64,000 bases of DNA from assembly GCF_910596095.1 (NCBI RefSeq), contig NC_056555.1, positions 12,764,001-12,828,000 on the forward strand. Reading direction: 5' to 3'. Under the pieces are notes generated by a model. The model did not search any database. It saw only the letters and a list, made by a program, of their open reading frames with translations, and was not told where the DNA came from. Origin of the DNA: Thunnus maccoyii (Eukaryota; Chordata; Actinopteri; Scombriformes; Scombridae). A program made the translations under genes and the position numbers. Of this stretch, positions 17,270 to 30,011 are shown piece after piece (position 1 is the first letter of the stretch; each line of letters begins with the position of its first letter).

Positions 17270-18450
17270 TCAAGAGTTTATGAGTCTGTGCTGCTACGAT
17301 GGAACAATTATATGGCTTTGACGGTATGCTTATAGATTTACTGCACTAGATTTGAGGGCCTGTTAAAATCTCTCCTGCAAAGTCTCGGAAATCTAATGGA
17401 TTGGCAGCAGTATAACATAATTCAGAATCATGCCGAACATATTAAACTTGAAGAATAAAAGTAGATTTGTGGCTGGTGTTTGCCTGCAAAACGTCATATA
17501 GTGATTGTTCAAATTATAATGTCTAGATAACCACCATGGCACCTTAACTGGATGAAAAAGTCGGTCTCTTAAAAAGGTCAGTGGTGCATTTTAGGATTTA
17601 TTTTCTTGAGGGCAGATTATATTAGAGTTAGCTGAGCTTTAAGATGTAGTCAAATACAGTTTAATTATGGCATGTTGCTTGCAAACAACCAGTGGTTTTA
17701 AAGGAATTAAATCCTTATTGTTAATGCAGTAGAAATAGGATATGCATCCAAGACAGGGCAGACCAGTGGACCAGTAATAAATGTCAGCTGTCAGTGTAAG
17801 TACAATATTAATAATTGATATGAAATTATAAGTAAATGCACCCTACATGTTGACTTGCATCTCAGAGGTAATGTGAAGAAGAGCTGATATTCTTTTATTG
17901 GATTTGAACAAACCACCAACGCAGCTGAAGTCCTGCGTCACAAAATGTGAAAAAAGAAAAGAAAATAGAGTTGTTACTGTGCCTGCAGGAAGAACTGCAT
18001 AAGTCTGATCTTGTGTAGTGTTCAAGACCTTGCAACCACAACAGGACACAGAAAATTTAACAATTTAATTAAAGAAAACATAAAAATATATTTCCAAATG
18101 AGCATACACTGAGAAAATATTTTAAGCCCTCCCTTGCAATGTTTCAAACTGATCTGCCACCACAAAAATATGCAAAAAATAAATGTATTATTCTAAATTA
18201 AAGATTAAATATTCATATAGTAATTCTGAGATTTTATTCGCCCACATTTGCATTGAGCTTTTAAGACACTCAGTCTGTGGTCACACCAAAGACTTTTTGA
18301 ATTCTATACATAGAAATCATATAGCTCAGCTAGTCAACAAACTTTCAGTCCAGAGACTGAAACAGAAAGTACAAAGATTTTTTCTTTCAATTTTGCAACT
18401 GAGAGATTCATCATTTCTACATTTTTTATTGTGCAGAATACTTTTTATTT
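17270..18450. other. Spacer after mrpl42
   Basis: AT-rich sequence with no gene, RNA or named repeat that I can support. Confidence 0.35.
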
Positions 18451-18454
18451 TCCT

Positions 18455-19235
18455 TTTATGGTGACAAGTGTATCATAAATCAGTATGAATGGACTGTACA
18501 AACTAATCTTATAAAAGTTAATGACATTAACATGACATATAGGCAATGACAAACACAAACATGCAATTTGTTTATATACTATTTTTGTTTTAATGCAACT
18601 TCAGAGAGTTTATTAAATATGTAAAGACTTTGAGAAAAAAAGAAAAACAGCATTTGTGAATAAACAAGTAATAGTATGTTAGAAATATATTCATTTTCCA
18701 TCTATCATGACAAGTGTATCATAAATCAATGTAAACAATGTACATTCAAATCTTGTAAAAGGTAATGACATGTAGGACAAGGACAGTAAACATAAAAAAT
18801 GCAGTTAAATTGTTTACATACCCTTTTTGTTTTTATGCAATATTAGAGAGTTAAACCACTGGCTGTTTACTCTGCTATCATCTGGGAGCCTCCGCTCCCG
18901 CACCAGCAGTCCTACTGCTGTTTTTCTGCTGACAAACTGATCTATTTACTCACTACGTCACTTTATATAACACACTGCATCACTGCACAAGTGTATATCT
19001 GTATATCTACATCTTGTACATCTTGTAAGCTGCTCACAGTAATTTATATTGTGCACATCAGCACTTTATCCCTAAATTGCACTCTGGTTAGATGCCAACT
19101 CCATCTCGTTAAGCACTTGTACTTGTACAATCACAGTAAAGTTGAATCTAATCTAATGTAATTTAAAAAAAAGGAAACATGGATTTTCTTTTAGAAAAAC
19201 AGCATTTGTGAGTAAAAAAGTTATAGTGTGGCATC
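18455..19235 (+). repeat. Degenerate tandem repeat, unit about 245 bp
   Basis: Matching segments recur at fixed spacing. 'gacaagtgtatcataaatca' occurs near 18463 and again near 18708, each followed by related sequence ending in gagagtt. 'aaaaacagcatttgtga' followed by a related 'gtaatagt'-type stretch occurs near 18643 and again near 19195. The last recurrence is displaced by an inserted retroposon-like block at about 18856-19165. Copies differ by many substitutions and small indels, so the repeat is old. Confidence 0.65.
18856..19165 (+). mobile_element. Non-LTR retroposon 3' tail-like insert
   Basis: GC-richer than its surroundings. It ends in aagttgaatctaatctaatg, the kind of short tandem 3' tail (gaatctaatct...) seen on several teleost LINE or SINE families. 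It sits between pieces of the ~245-bp repeat, so it inserted later. No RT frame remains and the exact family is uncertain. Confidence 0.5.
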
Positions 19236-19340
19236 GTTAATACAAAGCTTTAACTGTGATTTTAATTTTGAAAATTACATCTAAAATCTAACCAGATTTT
19301 ATGAGTAAAATTACAATTTGTAATTTATAGTTTTACACAG

Positions 19341-19920
19341 ATTTTTTTTTTTTTGATTTTTATTAAAGACAATAGCATATACAATACATGTAGGACACAC
19401 AAAATACAATATCAACAACACAAGGCGCATGGGCAAAGAGGGAGGCAAATATCCAAGAACAAGACTCTCCATTCAAAATTTTAAATCACAGCACCGACTT
19501 CAGTCAAAGATGTTCCAGTATCAGTCCTGCAAGGTCACAAAGGTTGTGTATAATAGCAGAGTCCATAGCTTTAGAGTTATTTGAATATTTCATAGTATCC
19601 ACATTTTTATTGAGTTCATTCTGGTTTAGAACCACTGAATTTGCATTTGTATATAAATAATATATATAAATATTTTCCATCTCAAACCCAAACACACCAA
19701 AGAAAACATCATTAAAACAAAAAGGAAAATCTGCAATTAAATATGTTTCAATGAACTCTCAAGTATCTGACCAATATTTCTCTGTATGAGAACAAATCCA
19801 AAACAAATGTGAAACATTTTCATCTGAATTTTGACTAAATGAGCAGTCCAGTTTTGGACATTTTGTACAGTTCAAGATTCCAATGTGTGAAAAAAGTAGA
19901 TCAATCGAATGAAACATGAA
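19341..19920 (-). mobile_element. 5'-truncated L1-type LINE, 3' end with poly(A)
   Basis: On the minus strand a reading frame gives CTKCPKLDCSF, then SDENVSHLFWICSHTEKYW, the cysteine/histidine segment (zf-RVT type) found near the C-terminus of L1-clade ORF2. The frame then hits TGA, where a tryptophan codon is usual, and continues as FIETYLIADFPFCFNDV. At its 3' side the strand ends with taataaaaatc and an A run (the T run at 19342-19355 on +). This is a dead, 5'-truncated insertion about 0.4 kb before ube2n. Confidence 0.75.
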
Positions 19921-20191
19921 AAGGTAAACAAACTAAATTAATTTTTAAAAAAAGAATTTAAACATAAATAAACAATAACATCAGTAAAAATTAGTATACC
20001 TTAATCAGGGGTTACAGAAAATAATTCTTTAAAATATAACAGTGTCCGTTCACTTTTTTTGTTCTTCATAAAGGTTAATGTATCTATGTACAAACTGAAT
20101 TCAACCAAAAAAAAAAAAAAAAAGTATATATATATAAATATTAAAGCTTGCGAAGTTTTACACAGAAAATCTGAGCAGCAGCATTATCTCC

Positions 20192-20199
20192 TGACGTCA
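20192..20199 (+). promoter_or_regulatory. Consensus CRE (TGACGTCA) in the ube2n promoter region
   Basis: The full palindrome tgacgtca lies 131 bp before the ube2n ATG, in sequence that becomes GC-rich towards the gene. It is the binding site for CREB/ATF factors. Location and exact match make it a reasonable candidate, though factor binding is not shown. Confidence 0.5.
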
Positions 20200-20329
20200 T
20201 CTGAAGCCACCGGAACACAGAGCTCTCTGTCCCCGCCCATGGATGCATTAGTCCCCGCCCCGGCAGCTCACTCAACCCGACCTGAAGAGAAGGCGAGTCC
20301 ACGGCTAAAAATATAAAAGCTAACACAAG

Positions 20330-23300
20330 ATGGCCGGTTTGCCTCGTAGGATTATCAAGGTACATTTACACCGGGCACTGTACATACATCTTTATGAACA
20401 TGTGTTAGGATATCGTGTGTATTATTTAACGAGAATCAGGGTTTAAATTCGCTGCCATCCAGCGTGTAGCTTGACGTTAGCGCGGCTAGCACAGTTAGCT
20501 CCTATCGAGCTAACTCGCTGGTCCGTGTCTGCAAGTGTTTTGTTTGCCACTTCCGTTTACTCCCTTCTCCCCTGTCTGTGGTTGATTTTTCTGCACGAGT
20601 CGATCCGTTGTCGTGTTTATAATGTACTTTTCATTCTACCGGGTTGCTAATTTCTAGTATGAATCGACAAAATTGTGACATTTTCGTCCTAGTCGGCATA
20701 TGAATGGACTCGCTATGTAAGCTAGGCTAGTGAGTGCGGTGATTGCTTCACATGTCTGGCGCTGCCCTTGCGGTATCGAAACATAAAAAAAATGCTCGTA
20801 ATAAAGCAGATATGTTACTGTTGTTCTTTTTATGTAAACAAAACGAAAGCACCGAACATGAATTTAAGGCCTGTTGGTGCTGCTTGCTCCTCCCGCAGCC
20901 TCACCGCAGCTTCACCGGGCTTCAGCAGGCCCGGCTGTGGGCGCGATCAGCCTTTTCCGCCACTTCTTGTAAGCTATTTGTCAAGTTTAGCAGGTTTTCA
21001 CAGCGACTAGCATAACGTTGACTGAGTGAAAACACGACATAGCTTCCATTAGGGTGACCTGCATTTAGTTTTTTTTTGCAACCCTAACGAGGAAATGGAC
21101 GTAATATTCAAGAAGATAAAACCAGCTTCCTTATTGTTGACTGCAGATGTTACAGTGCACCTGCTTAATCAAATGCAGAAATATAATAAATCTTCCACTT
21201 CCTTTTTTTGATTATTAGTGTCACTCAGTTGTTCTTTTCTTTATGCTTGATTGATTTGCACTAAAAGAAATATTTAAGTCAACCAATAATAATAGAAATG
21301 CATCAAGCACATTACATAAACAGGAATCATCTGTTACTTGAAGTCTAATTTAATGGAGTAAGAGCATTAATTAATGAACATCTGAAACAATTAATCAACT
21401 AGTCATAAAATAGAATTTATCAGTAACAGCTATTGTGATAATCTATCATGTCAGCCATTTTTTAAAGCAGAAACAGACCTTCAAATTTGTATATTTGCTG
21501 GTTTTCTTAGGTTTCGGTGATGGCACACAAAATAGTTTTCGGTTTTTAAGTGTCGGCTGCACATAAGTTATTTTAAGACGCAACTTTTGACTCTTGGGAA
21601 ATTGGTTCACTATTTTCTGACCTTTTGCGGACCAAATAATTAATTGATTAATAGAGAAAATAATCAACAGTTGAACCTCTGAATATATTTAGTGTATTGT
21701 GATGGGAAGTTCAATGCAAATTTATATCAAAGTAACTCATTGTATGTGAGGTGCTCCAACTCTTAGCTACCTTTTTTGTTAAACTTGCAGATTGTTATTG
21801 TGTCTGTATGTGGGTGAGTTGAAAGTGTACATATGACTAAGCAGGGTGAAATTGTATGTTCTCATCCATTATGTATTTGAGAGTCGGTTGTCTGCTGACA
21901 CCTCCACAGTTCTTCCTGCAGTAAGTACCGCACTGTTTTTATTCAGAAATGTCAACACAGTGTTTTTCTGTTTCTCGTTTTGACCACACTCAGGAGACAC
22001 AGCGGTTGATGGCAGAGCCTGTTCCAGGGATCACGGCTACGCCTGATGAAGGGAATGCACGTTACTTCCATGTGGTCATTGCAGGGCCTCAAGACTCTCC
22101 CTTTGAAGGAGGCACATTTAAACTTGAACTATTTCTTCCAGAAGAGTATCCCATGGCAGCTCCCAAAGTGCGATTCATGACCAAAATCTACCACCCCAAT
22201 GTCGACAAACTGGGAAGAATATGTTTAGACATTTTGAAAGGTAAGAAAACATGATAACATGCTCATTTTTAAGGATTTTTTTAAAGAATGCTTGTATATG
22301 TACACGATTTTATGTGGAACCACAGTGACAGTGTGCTGCAGGATTTTTGCGTTTATTCTTTTGTTTCCATCCACAAAATTAGCAAAAAATAAGGTGCATT
22401 ATAAACAGTTAAAAGTTGTAACATACGATTTCCAACCAGTAAAAAACTGATGGCAACGGCTCTTAAGCCTATAACACATACATGGGATATTGAGTCATTA
22501 TTCCTGATGTGTTAGCAAGCAACTGCCTACTTAATATTCAGGTGACACAAAGCATCATGGGCATCTTGTTGTAGTCATGTTTCTGGACACATGACAAAAA
22601 CCTCCTAGCTCGAGTTTTTAACTCCTAAGAAAAGTATCTGTGTTTTTAGCTACTCTTTCTTCAGCAAACACTCCGCTATGTTGCTATTTTATTCTGGGCA
22701 TGTAGCGAATGCTAAGCTTGTCCGATCTAGTTTATGGGCATCGACTGCTTATGATGTTATATGAGGGGTGGACAAGTTGCATTTAGAGGCAACCGTACCG
22801 TCTAAATGGGGGCTGGCGAACCAAAATGATCTAACAGCAGCTAAAAGTGGGACAGAGCGGTGAAACAGGTGTTGATTCAATTTCATGACGATTACACATA
22901 ATTACACACCAGCAGTTTGAGGCATAGAATCGCAGATTTAGTTTATGCCGTCACAATCAGAATACGGTGATAGGTCAGAAATTACCTCATTTCTAATATG
23001 AGACAGCTTAAAGTCAGCCCAGTTATATTTGCAGAAAGCACTCTTGTGAGACAAAGCCTCAGGAAGCAGATGTGATTGCAACCATTAAATCAAGTTTTGA
23101 GGTAAACAATCTCAAAGTAATGTTTATTTGGCAAGAGCAGAACAGACGACAGTAGACAAGTTGCCAAACTCGCTAATAAAGGTGAACAGAAAATATTGTA
23201 ACAGACTGAGATTTGAAGGCACGCTAGTCTGCACTCAGATTTTGTCACCACCTAGTATATTCTCATCATTTTGGTCATAAAAATGCACTAGTTTCTGTCA

Positions 23301-24827
23301 CTGGCATGTTGTACCTGCTTGGCCATGTTTACCCAGTAATACTAATGTTATATAACAACAAAGCCTTCCTGGTTTTTCAAATTCGACTTATAAGTTGTCA
23401 TCTTTGTTTCTCCTTGCATCTTTTTCTTTCCCTCTTCCAGATAAGTGGTCTCCAGCCCTGCAAATCCGCACAGTGTTGCTATCTATCCAGGCGTTATTAA
23501 GTGCTCCCAATCCAGACGATCCCCTGGCAAATGATGTTGCAGAGCAGTGGAAGAAAAACGAAAGCCATGCCATTGAGACAGGTGAAGATTAGATTTATCT
23601 ACTTGCTCAAGAGTGAAATTATTTACATTCTTTACCGCAGGTGGTAACATTTTTCCAGTATGAGAAATGTTTTGTCAGATGGCAGCAATCATTAGCTCAA
23701 CTGCAGATCTCTGAGTCATCGCCCACATTTTTGTTCCAAAAGTCTGGTGTGGCTCTCATGAGTGGCTGTTTCCCTGTTGACAAAAACAAAAACAACCCAG
23801 TCAGCACCTTCTGAAGGTGAAACTAAAGAGTGGAACATAAACTGGCTGTGAACACAGACAAGTGTGAAAGCAGCTGTTACGTCTGTTGTTAATCAACTGA
23901 CTGAAATAACGATTCTTCAGAACGACACCACTCATTTGAAGGAATTTCGGAATGAAAGATGCTTTTGCTGTTTTCCTCTAATGGTTTGGAAACGGTAAAT
24001 ATTTTCAATTGGTCCCTCTGATACTTGAGAAATGAGCTGAGGGGATTCTTTGCTTATAGTTTTGTCCTTGGTCATCTTATTGGAGGAGCAAGTAGAAGAG
24101 GCTGTGCAGCTGGGAGTTCACAGCAATAATAAATGGTTAAAAACAACACATTACCTCAATGTGCTGGCATTGTAACCGTCCAACTAGCACAGCTTCTGTC
24201 ACCTAAAACTGAATGTGAATGGCAAAAAAGACGCTAATCTCAGACTGAATAATGCAATAATAACAAAATGGTAATTTAGTGTAAATATCAGGCCAAACAG
24301 TAACATGTACATGTAGTAATTTATCATAATGGTGTTCATATTTGGTATTTTTTGGGGTTGTTTCTGGCCTTGTACTGTTATGGTCAGTTTTTCTTTCATT
24401 TTCTCTTTATGTAACTTTGACAATGACGTCTGCTTTTGCTGCCGTCTAACTATCAAGTACTACGCCTGTAAAAACAGTCTGGGTCCGCTTTAGCCTCTCT
24501 AGTTTTTGTTTTTATTCATTTCAGGGCTTCCAGCTGAATCACATGGCCTTCATTAGTGAATGGAGTTTGCTCAGATTGTCTTATCATGGCATCAAAATGT
24601 TGTCTTCCTGTAGGCCTGTTTGTTTTGATTTACACTTGTACCAACAGGGGTTTATTTGATAAAGTATGTCTGTGTATACTTATCAACACTCATTAGCCGC
24701 AGCCCTGCTTCCTTCCAAATCCTTCTTAAAACCACCACAACCATTTTATGTCTTTCTATCTCTCTCTCTCTCTCTCTTCTCAGCCCGAACATGGACCAGG
24801 CTCTACGCGGGCAACACTGAAGTATAG
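20330..24827 (+). CDS. ube2n: Ubiquitin-conjugating enzyme E2 N (Ubc13)
   Basis: Four exons: 20330-20359, 21994-22240, 23441-23581 and 24784-24827, giving 462 nt and 153 aa (human 152). It starts [10 protein letters not shown] exactly as human UBE2N. The HPN motif is at residues 77-79 and the catalytic cysteine is C87 in RICLDIL. With a UEV partner (UBE2V1/2) this E2 builds K63-linked ubiquitin chains in NF-kB signalling and DNA damage tolerance. The body is nearly identical to mammalian proteins. The last residues, AGNTEV, differ from the human end MNNI and are one residue longer. The first exon covers only ten codons. Identity is essentially certain. Confidence 0.98.
21372..21672 (-). mobile_element. 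Diverged MITE family A copy in ube2n intron 1
   Basis: Reverse-oriented words of the family are visible: 'ctgaaacaattaatcaacta' at the left, 'aaataattaattgattaat' at the right, and the interior is compatible with the complement of the consensus. Termini have decayed. Confidence 0.5.
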
Positions 24828-27505
24828 AAGAAGAGAGACGAGGCGTCTGAATGTGATCCACAAAATGTACTCCTATTCTGTCAACATTTGAATTTAAACG
24901 GACACAAAAAAAGAGAAAAAAAAATAAGATTATAAGTCCAAATCTATTTGAAAGAAATGACAAGATTTACTGCTGCAGACCTCTGGGTGACTTATTTTCC
25001 TCTGTAAGACGCGTTAAATGTGTGTTAGCCTTTTTTCTTTCTTTTTTTTTTTTTTTTTTTCCTGTGTTGCTATTTAAATGCATGGACAGAGAATGACACC
25101 CTCCCCACTACAGTCTTAAAAAGAACGTGTTCAAATAACATGCGATATGTTGTCCTGAACTCGGCACATACTGGTACGTTTGCAAGAATATACATGCATT
25201 AAAGCTGTCCTTCTTTTAACACATGCATCATTTGTCAGCACATCTGTATGTCTTTTTGTGAGAGATGACATGTTCTGTTATTTCAACACACAGACAGCTG
25301 ACTTCCCCCCACTAGTATCTGCAAACAGAATATATGAATGGAACTTCCCTCTAGTCTTTCTAGGGAATATGATGAGTTTAGGGGGGAAAAAAAGGCCTTA
25401 AATTCAACACGGTTAGTTGGATTTTCACTCCTGTTTGTGTCTAATATTTCTGGTTGCTAACAAGCATGCAAACACTTCACAACACTGAGTATTTAGTAGA
25501 TGTTGCAGCTAGTTCAGCATCATCCCAAAAGCACACGGGGCACTTAATACTAAGGGAATATGATCTAATTTATCAAAGCATGTAAATTTAAAGTGTTCAC
25601 ACACAGAAAAATACGTTCTCAAACGCTACTTCAATCTCAAATCCGCCTTTTAAAAGTTGACACTTCCTGTAACTGTGTCGCCAGTCAAGATAGCTGTAAT
25701 TTGAGATTTGCTGAAGTGAAAGGACTGAAGAGGTCTCAGAGGGCAGAAACGAAAACATGTTCATCCACGGACAGCTGAGGAGGGTTCATTCCAATAATAC
25801 AGACCTTTTAAACTATACTTTCACTGTGAAACAACTTGTTAAACTCTTACATGTCACTGGTTACCTGCCAAAGTGGCCGGTAGAGATAATAAAAAGCAGC
25901 CAAAATTTAGTCTGTGGCTAGTGTCAGTTTGTTGCCCCTGCAGTTTACAATTGTTTGATTAGATGCCTTACATAAATTAGGAGGATTGGGCTCATAGCAA
26001 TTCATAATCAGATGATTTAAAGTCCAGTTTGAGTGTCATGTCAAACGTTCTGTTAAGGAATAGTATGAAATGTTAAAAGCCTCCACACTTTAACCTCAGA
26101 AACTGGATTTAATGTTCATCAGTGATCACTTTTCTCATATCTGTACAACCCTTTTTTTGGCAGTTTGGGGAGGGTGACCTGGATCAGCGAGATACTTCCA
26201 CACATTTAAAAAAAAAAAACAAAAAGTTATTCCCAACACATTCAGGAAGGTAGAATGAGACAACATATCTTGAGTTGCTTTTTAACACAGCAAGTCACAT
26301 TTAAAACAAAAAAAATAATCAGACTGTTTTGTGCTGAAAAGGAGCCGTATGCATGTTGTTGCAGACTACTCATATGTGTTGCAAATTACGTCTTTTTTTT
26401 TTTTTAAGGATGTAGGAAGTTGAGCTGTTGTTTTTATTTCCTTTTTTATTAATTGTCTGTCCATGCAATCTCTGTTGCCTGTTCTTTGTTTTATTTTCAG
26501 TGTTACTTTGTTTAAAAAAAAAAAAAAACACAAGGCATGTACCATAACCAAACCGATATCAGGACAGTTCAAATAAGTTTTCTTCAGGGTGTTTGTGAGT
26601 CTTGAGTTTTCTTTGAAGGGAAAGTTGAGGCTTTTTTGGAGGTTGTGCTGTTAATTATAAAGTCTTTTTTCCCACCATGATTTTTCCTGAGTTACCTGCT
26701 TTTGCTACTTCTGTGATACTGATCTGTTGATGATGATTATGCAAGTGGATTTCACTGATATTTCTGAGAGGAAATTTGGATCATTGTGGTAGCAGAAAAG
26801 GTGATATTATAAATAAAAAAGGTGTTCAAGATTAAAGATCTTTATCATGCTATTACAGATTTTCTATTGGGTAGAAAAATCAATCAAGAGTCCCTTAAAA
26901 TTGCACACATGAAACCTCTAATTCTAGGTTGGGATTTGTTGGTTAACCTGTAGAAAAGACTTCTGAAATCCTTAAACTTTCCTTTTAAAGGATCCTGTTT
27001 TTGTGGGTTTCGAGGGATCAGTGTGACAACATCAGCGAAGCATGAAAGGCTCATCGCTCAGTAGTTTAGACCCTCCATGATATTATATTGCTTCTGTATG
27101 GCTCATCTGAGGGAGGACTGTAACGTTAGTAAAACTATTTTTGTTAAGCTTTCTTTTTCGGTTGCTTTTTATCAGACTATTGCAGGCTTGGTGTTGCTTA
27201 GACTTGTTTGTGTCCTGTCCTCACCCAGAAATATTAGGCCTAACTAACTGTTTCTAACTGCTACATTTACTCAAGTCTGGAAGACGGCGCACGGCTTAAA
27301 ACCTGGTTAATTTATTGTTTCCCTGAGGGACTCGACAGTAATCTAAACCAAGGGACAGTCACTCACTGGATTTTCGAAGCATCTAGATCAAAATATGGAG
27401 AGATCAAACTCTGATTAATCAGCTCCCCCGTGTGTAAAAAGAAGGGTTCTGTCAGTAATTTCAGTACATTTGCATACATGGCTCTTCAAATGCTCTGTAA
27501 ATAAA
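24828..27505 (+). other. Probable long 3' UTR of ube2n with alternative poly(A) sites
   Basis: No other gene is seen in this stretch. AATAAA hexamers occur near 26812 and at 27500-27505 (ctgtaaataaactgag). A T run at 25041-25060 and A runs near 26206 and 26514 are present. A multi-kilobase UTR is inferred from the absence of a nearer strong signal and from the long UTR of vertebrate UBE2N; transcript data would settle it. Confidence 0.45.
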
Positions 27506-27509
27506 CTGA

Positions 27510-29638
27510 GTTGAGTAAGTAAGTAGAGGCTTGTCTGTTTTGTGTTGTGTGGAGTTTGTGTTCCCTCTAAAGGTGTTGCGGTGAAGATCTAGGTTATAGA
27601 GGGTGGTAGTGCTTTGAATTTAATCATTTTTGTGACTCGTAGGAATTTGCACTGTGAGGGGGGGTTAGGTTAATCAGTGCAAATATACAATTTAGGAATA
27701 ATTTCATGAACCGCAGGACCATTTATGTCCAGTGGAGGGAGGCGTTGACACTTAACAGTCACACGAAATGCAGTACTGACAGTTATGTATCTTTCATGTT
27801 TATTTTTTTATAGGGACATGTATATAATACAGGCTGATGCCACACACAGCAGTGTTTGTAGCCTAAACCAGTGTGCAAAAAGTCCCAAGATGGACCTTTA
27901 GAATACATAAAAATCAAAAAGAAAATATATAAAAGACAGAAAACTAAGAAAAAACGTGCAAAACTCAACAAGAAAATACATGAAAACAGCTCAAAACAAA
28001 AAACTCATCACAAAAATACATAGAAAACAAAACAAAACTTAAAGAAAAACATACAAAAGTTAAGAAAATACTGTACATAATAGCTCGAAACAAAAAACAA
28101 AAATACACAAAATGACACACAATTCAAGAAAATACACACAAAAGCAAATGCCTGCAAACAGCACAAATTACAAACACTAATACAGTAAGATAATAGTAAA
28201 ACTGACTAGATCAGGATTGTACATAACTGATCCCTTTTCAGTGGTTTCAAATTGATTTTAAAATGATCCATTTTGAGTTCTGTGGACGAGAAGTTGCACA
28301 TATTCATCTCCTGAACAGAAAAAGTCACCTGTCCAAAGAAAAGTTTACAAATAGTTCCCCACAGATGTACAGTATGTACCACCATGTCACTGAGCATCTT
28401 GATAGCCTGTTTATTGAATTTTAATTGCATAATTTTATATAATCTTTAGATGCCTGATGGTTGCAGATTGTTGTAGAAGTCCATGTATTCTACAGAAGTC
28501 AATTTAATAGATTCCCATAATTTAAATGAGTTAACAAAAGGAAATAAACTGTGAAGTCAGCTGCTGTAGTGACAACCTGCACACTCACACTGGTTTACAC
28601 ATTGGTAACTGCTGATATAAAGGAATATTTGCCAAATTTTAATAAATATTAAGACATTTTGGCTTGTAGTAGCAGGAAAAGCACAGGAGAATCCAGCTTT
28701 GCTAATGACTGCAGCCATTATTAATGGTATTAATTACACCTGGCCTTTTCCTGCTGTGACAAAAAGATCTATTGCAGCTCTTGTGCTGTTTTCCTCTGCT
28801 GTCTCATAGATTTTCACAAGATGGCACTACAAGCAAATTTTACCTGGACCAGACAACTACATGCCTCTGGGTTGCTGAAACAGAGGTACCTCACAAAAGT
28901 CATTATTATATGTAATTATGTGTTGTCATTTTGAGTTCAGGCATTGGGATTACATCTACCTCGGGGCTTAAATTAATTTTGTTGAAAAATTAAATGTGTA
29001 GGCTTTATTTCTCATCAGTATCCAATGAAAACACAGGTGTTATGTCACTGTGATACCTGTGTAAACACAATCTTAACTCTCATCCTTTGGCATCTCCATA
29101 CCAAAAATATTTTTCTCCACTGCAGAGTCCTGGGCCTGGACCTGGACCTTCCTGCACCTGTCCTGGAAGCCTGTGTTTGTCATGTTTCCTCAAAAACAAA
29201 TGTTTCGCAATGTTTTATGGTCATGGCTCAGTTTATAGCCTATGGCAACAGTGAGTCATTGCGACTGGTATGCAGCCATTCTTTGAGTGGAATTGCAGGA
29301 AAACGATTCCCCACGCTATCTGAAATATCTGACAAAACATTAACTCATCCCAGAGGCTGTTGTCTCTGAAATGGGTTTGTTGCTGTGCTGTCCATTCTCA
29401 CAAAATCTTTACCAGTCAATATAACCTGAAACATTTCCTTGTGGGTTATACATTTATACATATTACATGTGAGCCACTACTTTCTAATTCAAAACCATTA
29501 CATGTTCATGTGAGTTGGCGGTTTAGGTGATTATAATTGTAATGATAATAATAATCCCTGATAACAATCAACTTGGTCTATGATTTGCTCCTTGTTTGAG
29601 AATGGATTGCCCAAATTTTAGGGATTTAATGCCAGATT
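27510..29638. other. Intergenic spacer
   Basis: No gene seen. 27890-28160 is strikingly A-rich on the + strand (repeated 'aaaatacat', 'aaaacaaaac' words), probably a decayed retroposon tail or simple sequence. The stretch around 28206-28450 has repeat-like texture but I cannot name a family. Confidence 0.35.
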
Positions 29639-30011
29639 TAGGGCTGCAACTAACAATTATTCTCATTACTGATTAATCTGCTGATTATTTTCTTGATTAA
29701 CTGATTAATTGTTTTGTCTATAAGATGTCAGAAATAGTGAAAATGCCTGTTGTGAATTCCCAGAGTCAATAGTTACAACTTTAAATGTCTTATTATGTCA
29801 GACCAGCAGTCCGAAACCCAGATATTAAGTTTACTATCATGTATGACAAAAAAAACCCCATTAAATCATCACATTTGGGAAATTAAAACCAGCACATTTT
29901 GGCATATTTGCTTGAAAAATTCCTAAAACGATAGTTCAAATATCAAAATAGTTGCAGATTAAGTTTCTGTCGATCAACTAATTGATTAATCGACTAATTG
30001 TTGCAGCTCTA
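29639..30011 (+). mobile_element. MITE family A copy with perfect 8-bp target duplication
   Basis: The element runs from tagggctgcaac to gttgcagctcta, imperfect inverted repeats. The octamer GCCAGATT occurs immediately before (29631-29638) and immediately after (30012-30019). This fixes the borders and shows hAT-type insertion. No coding capacity. Confidence 0.93.
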
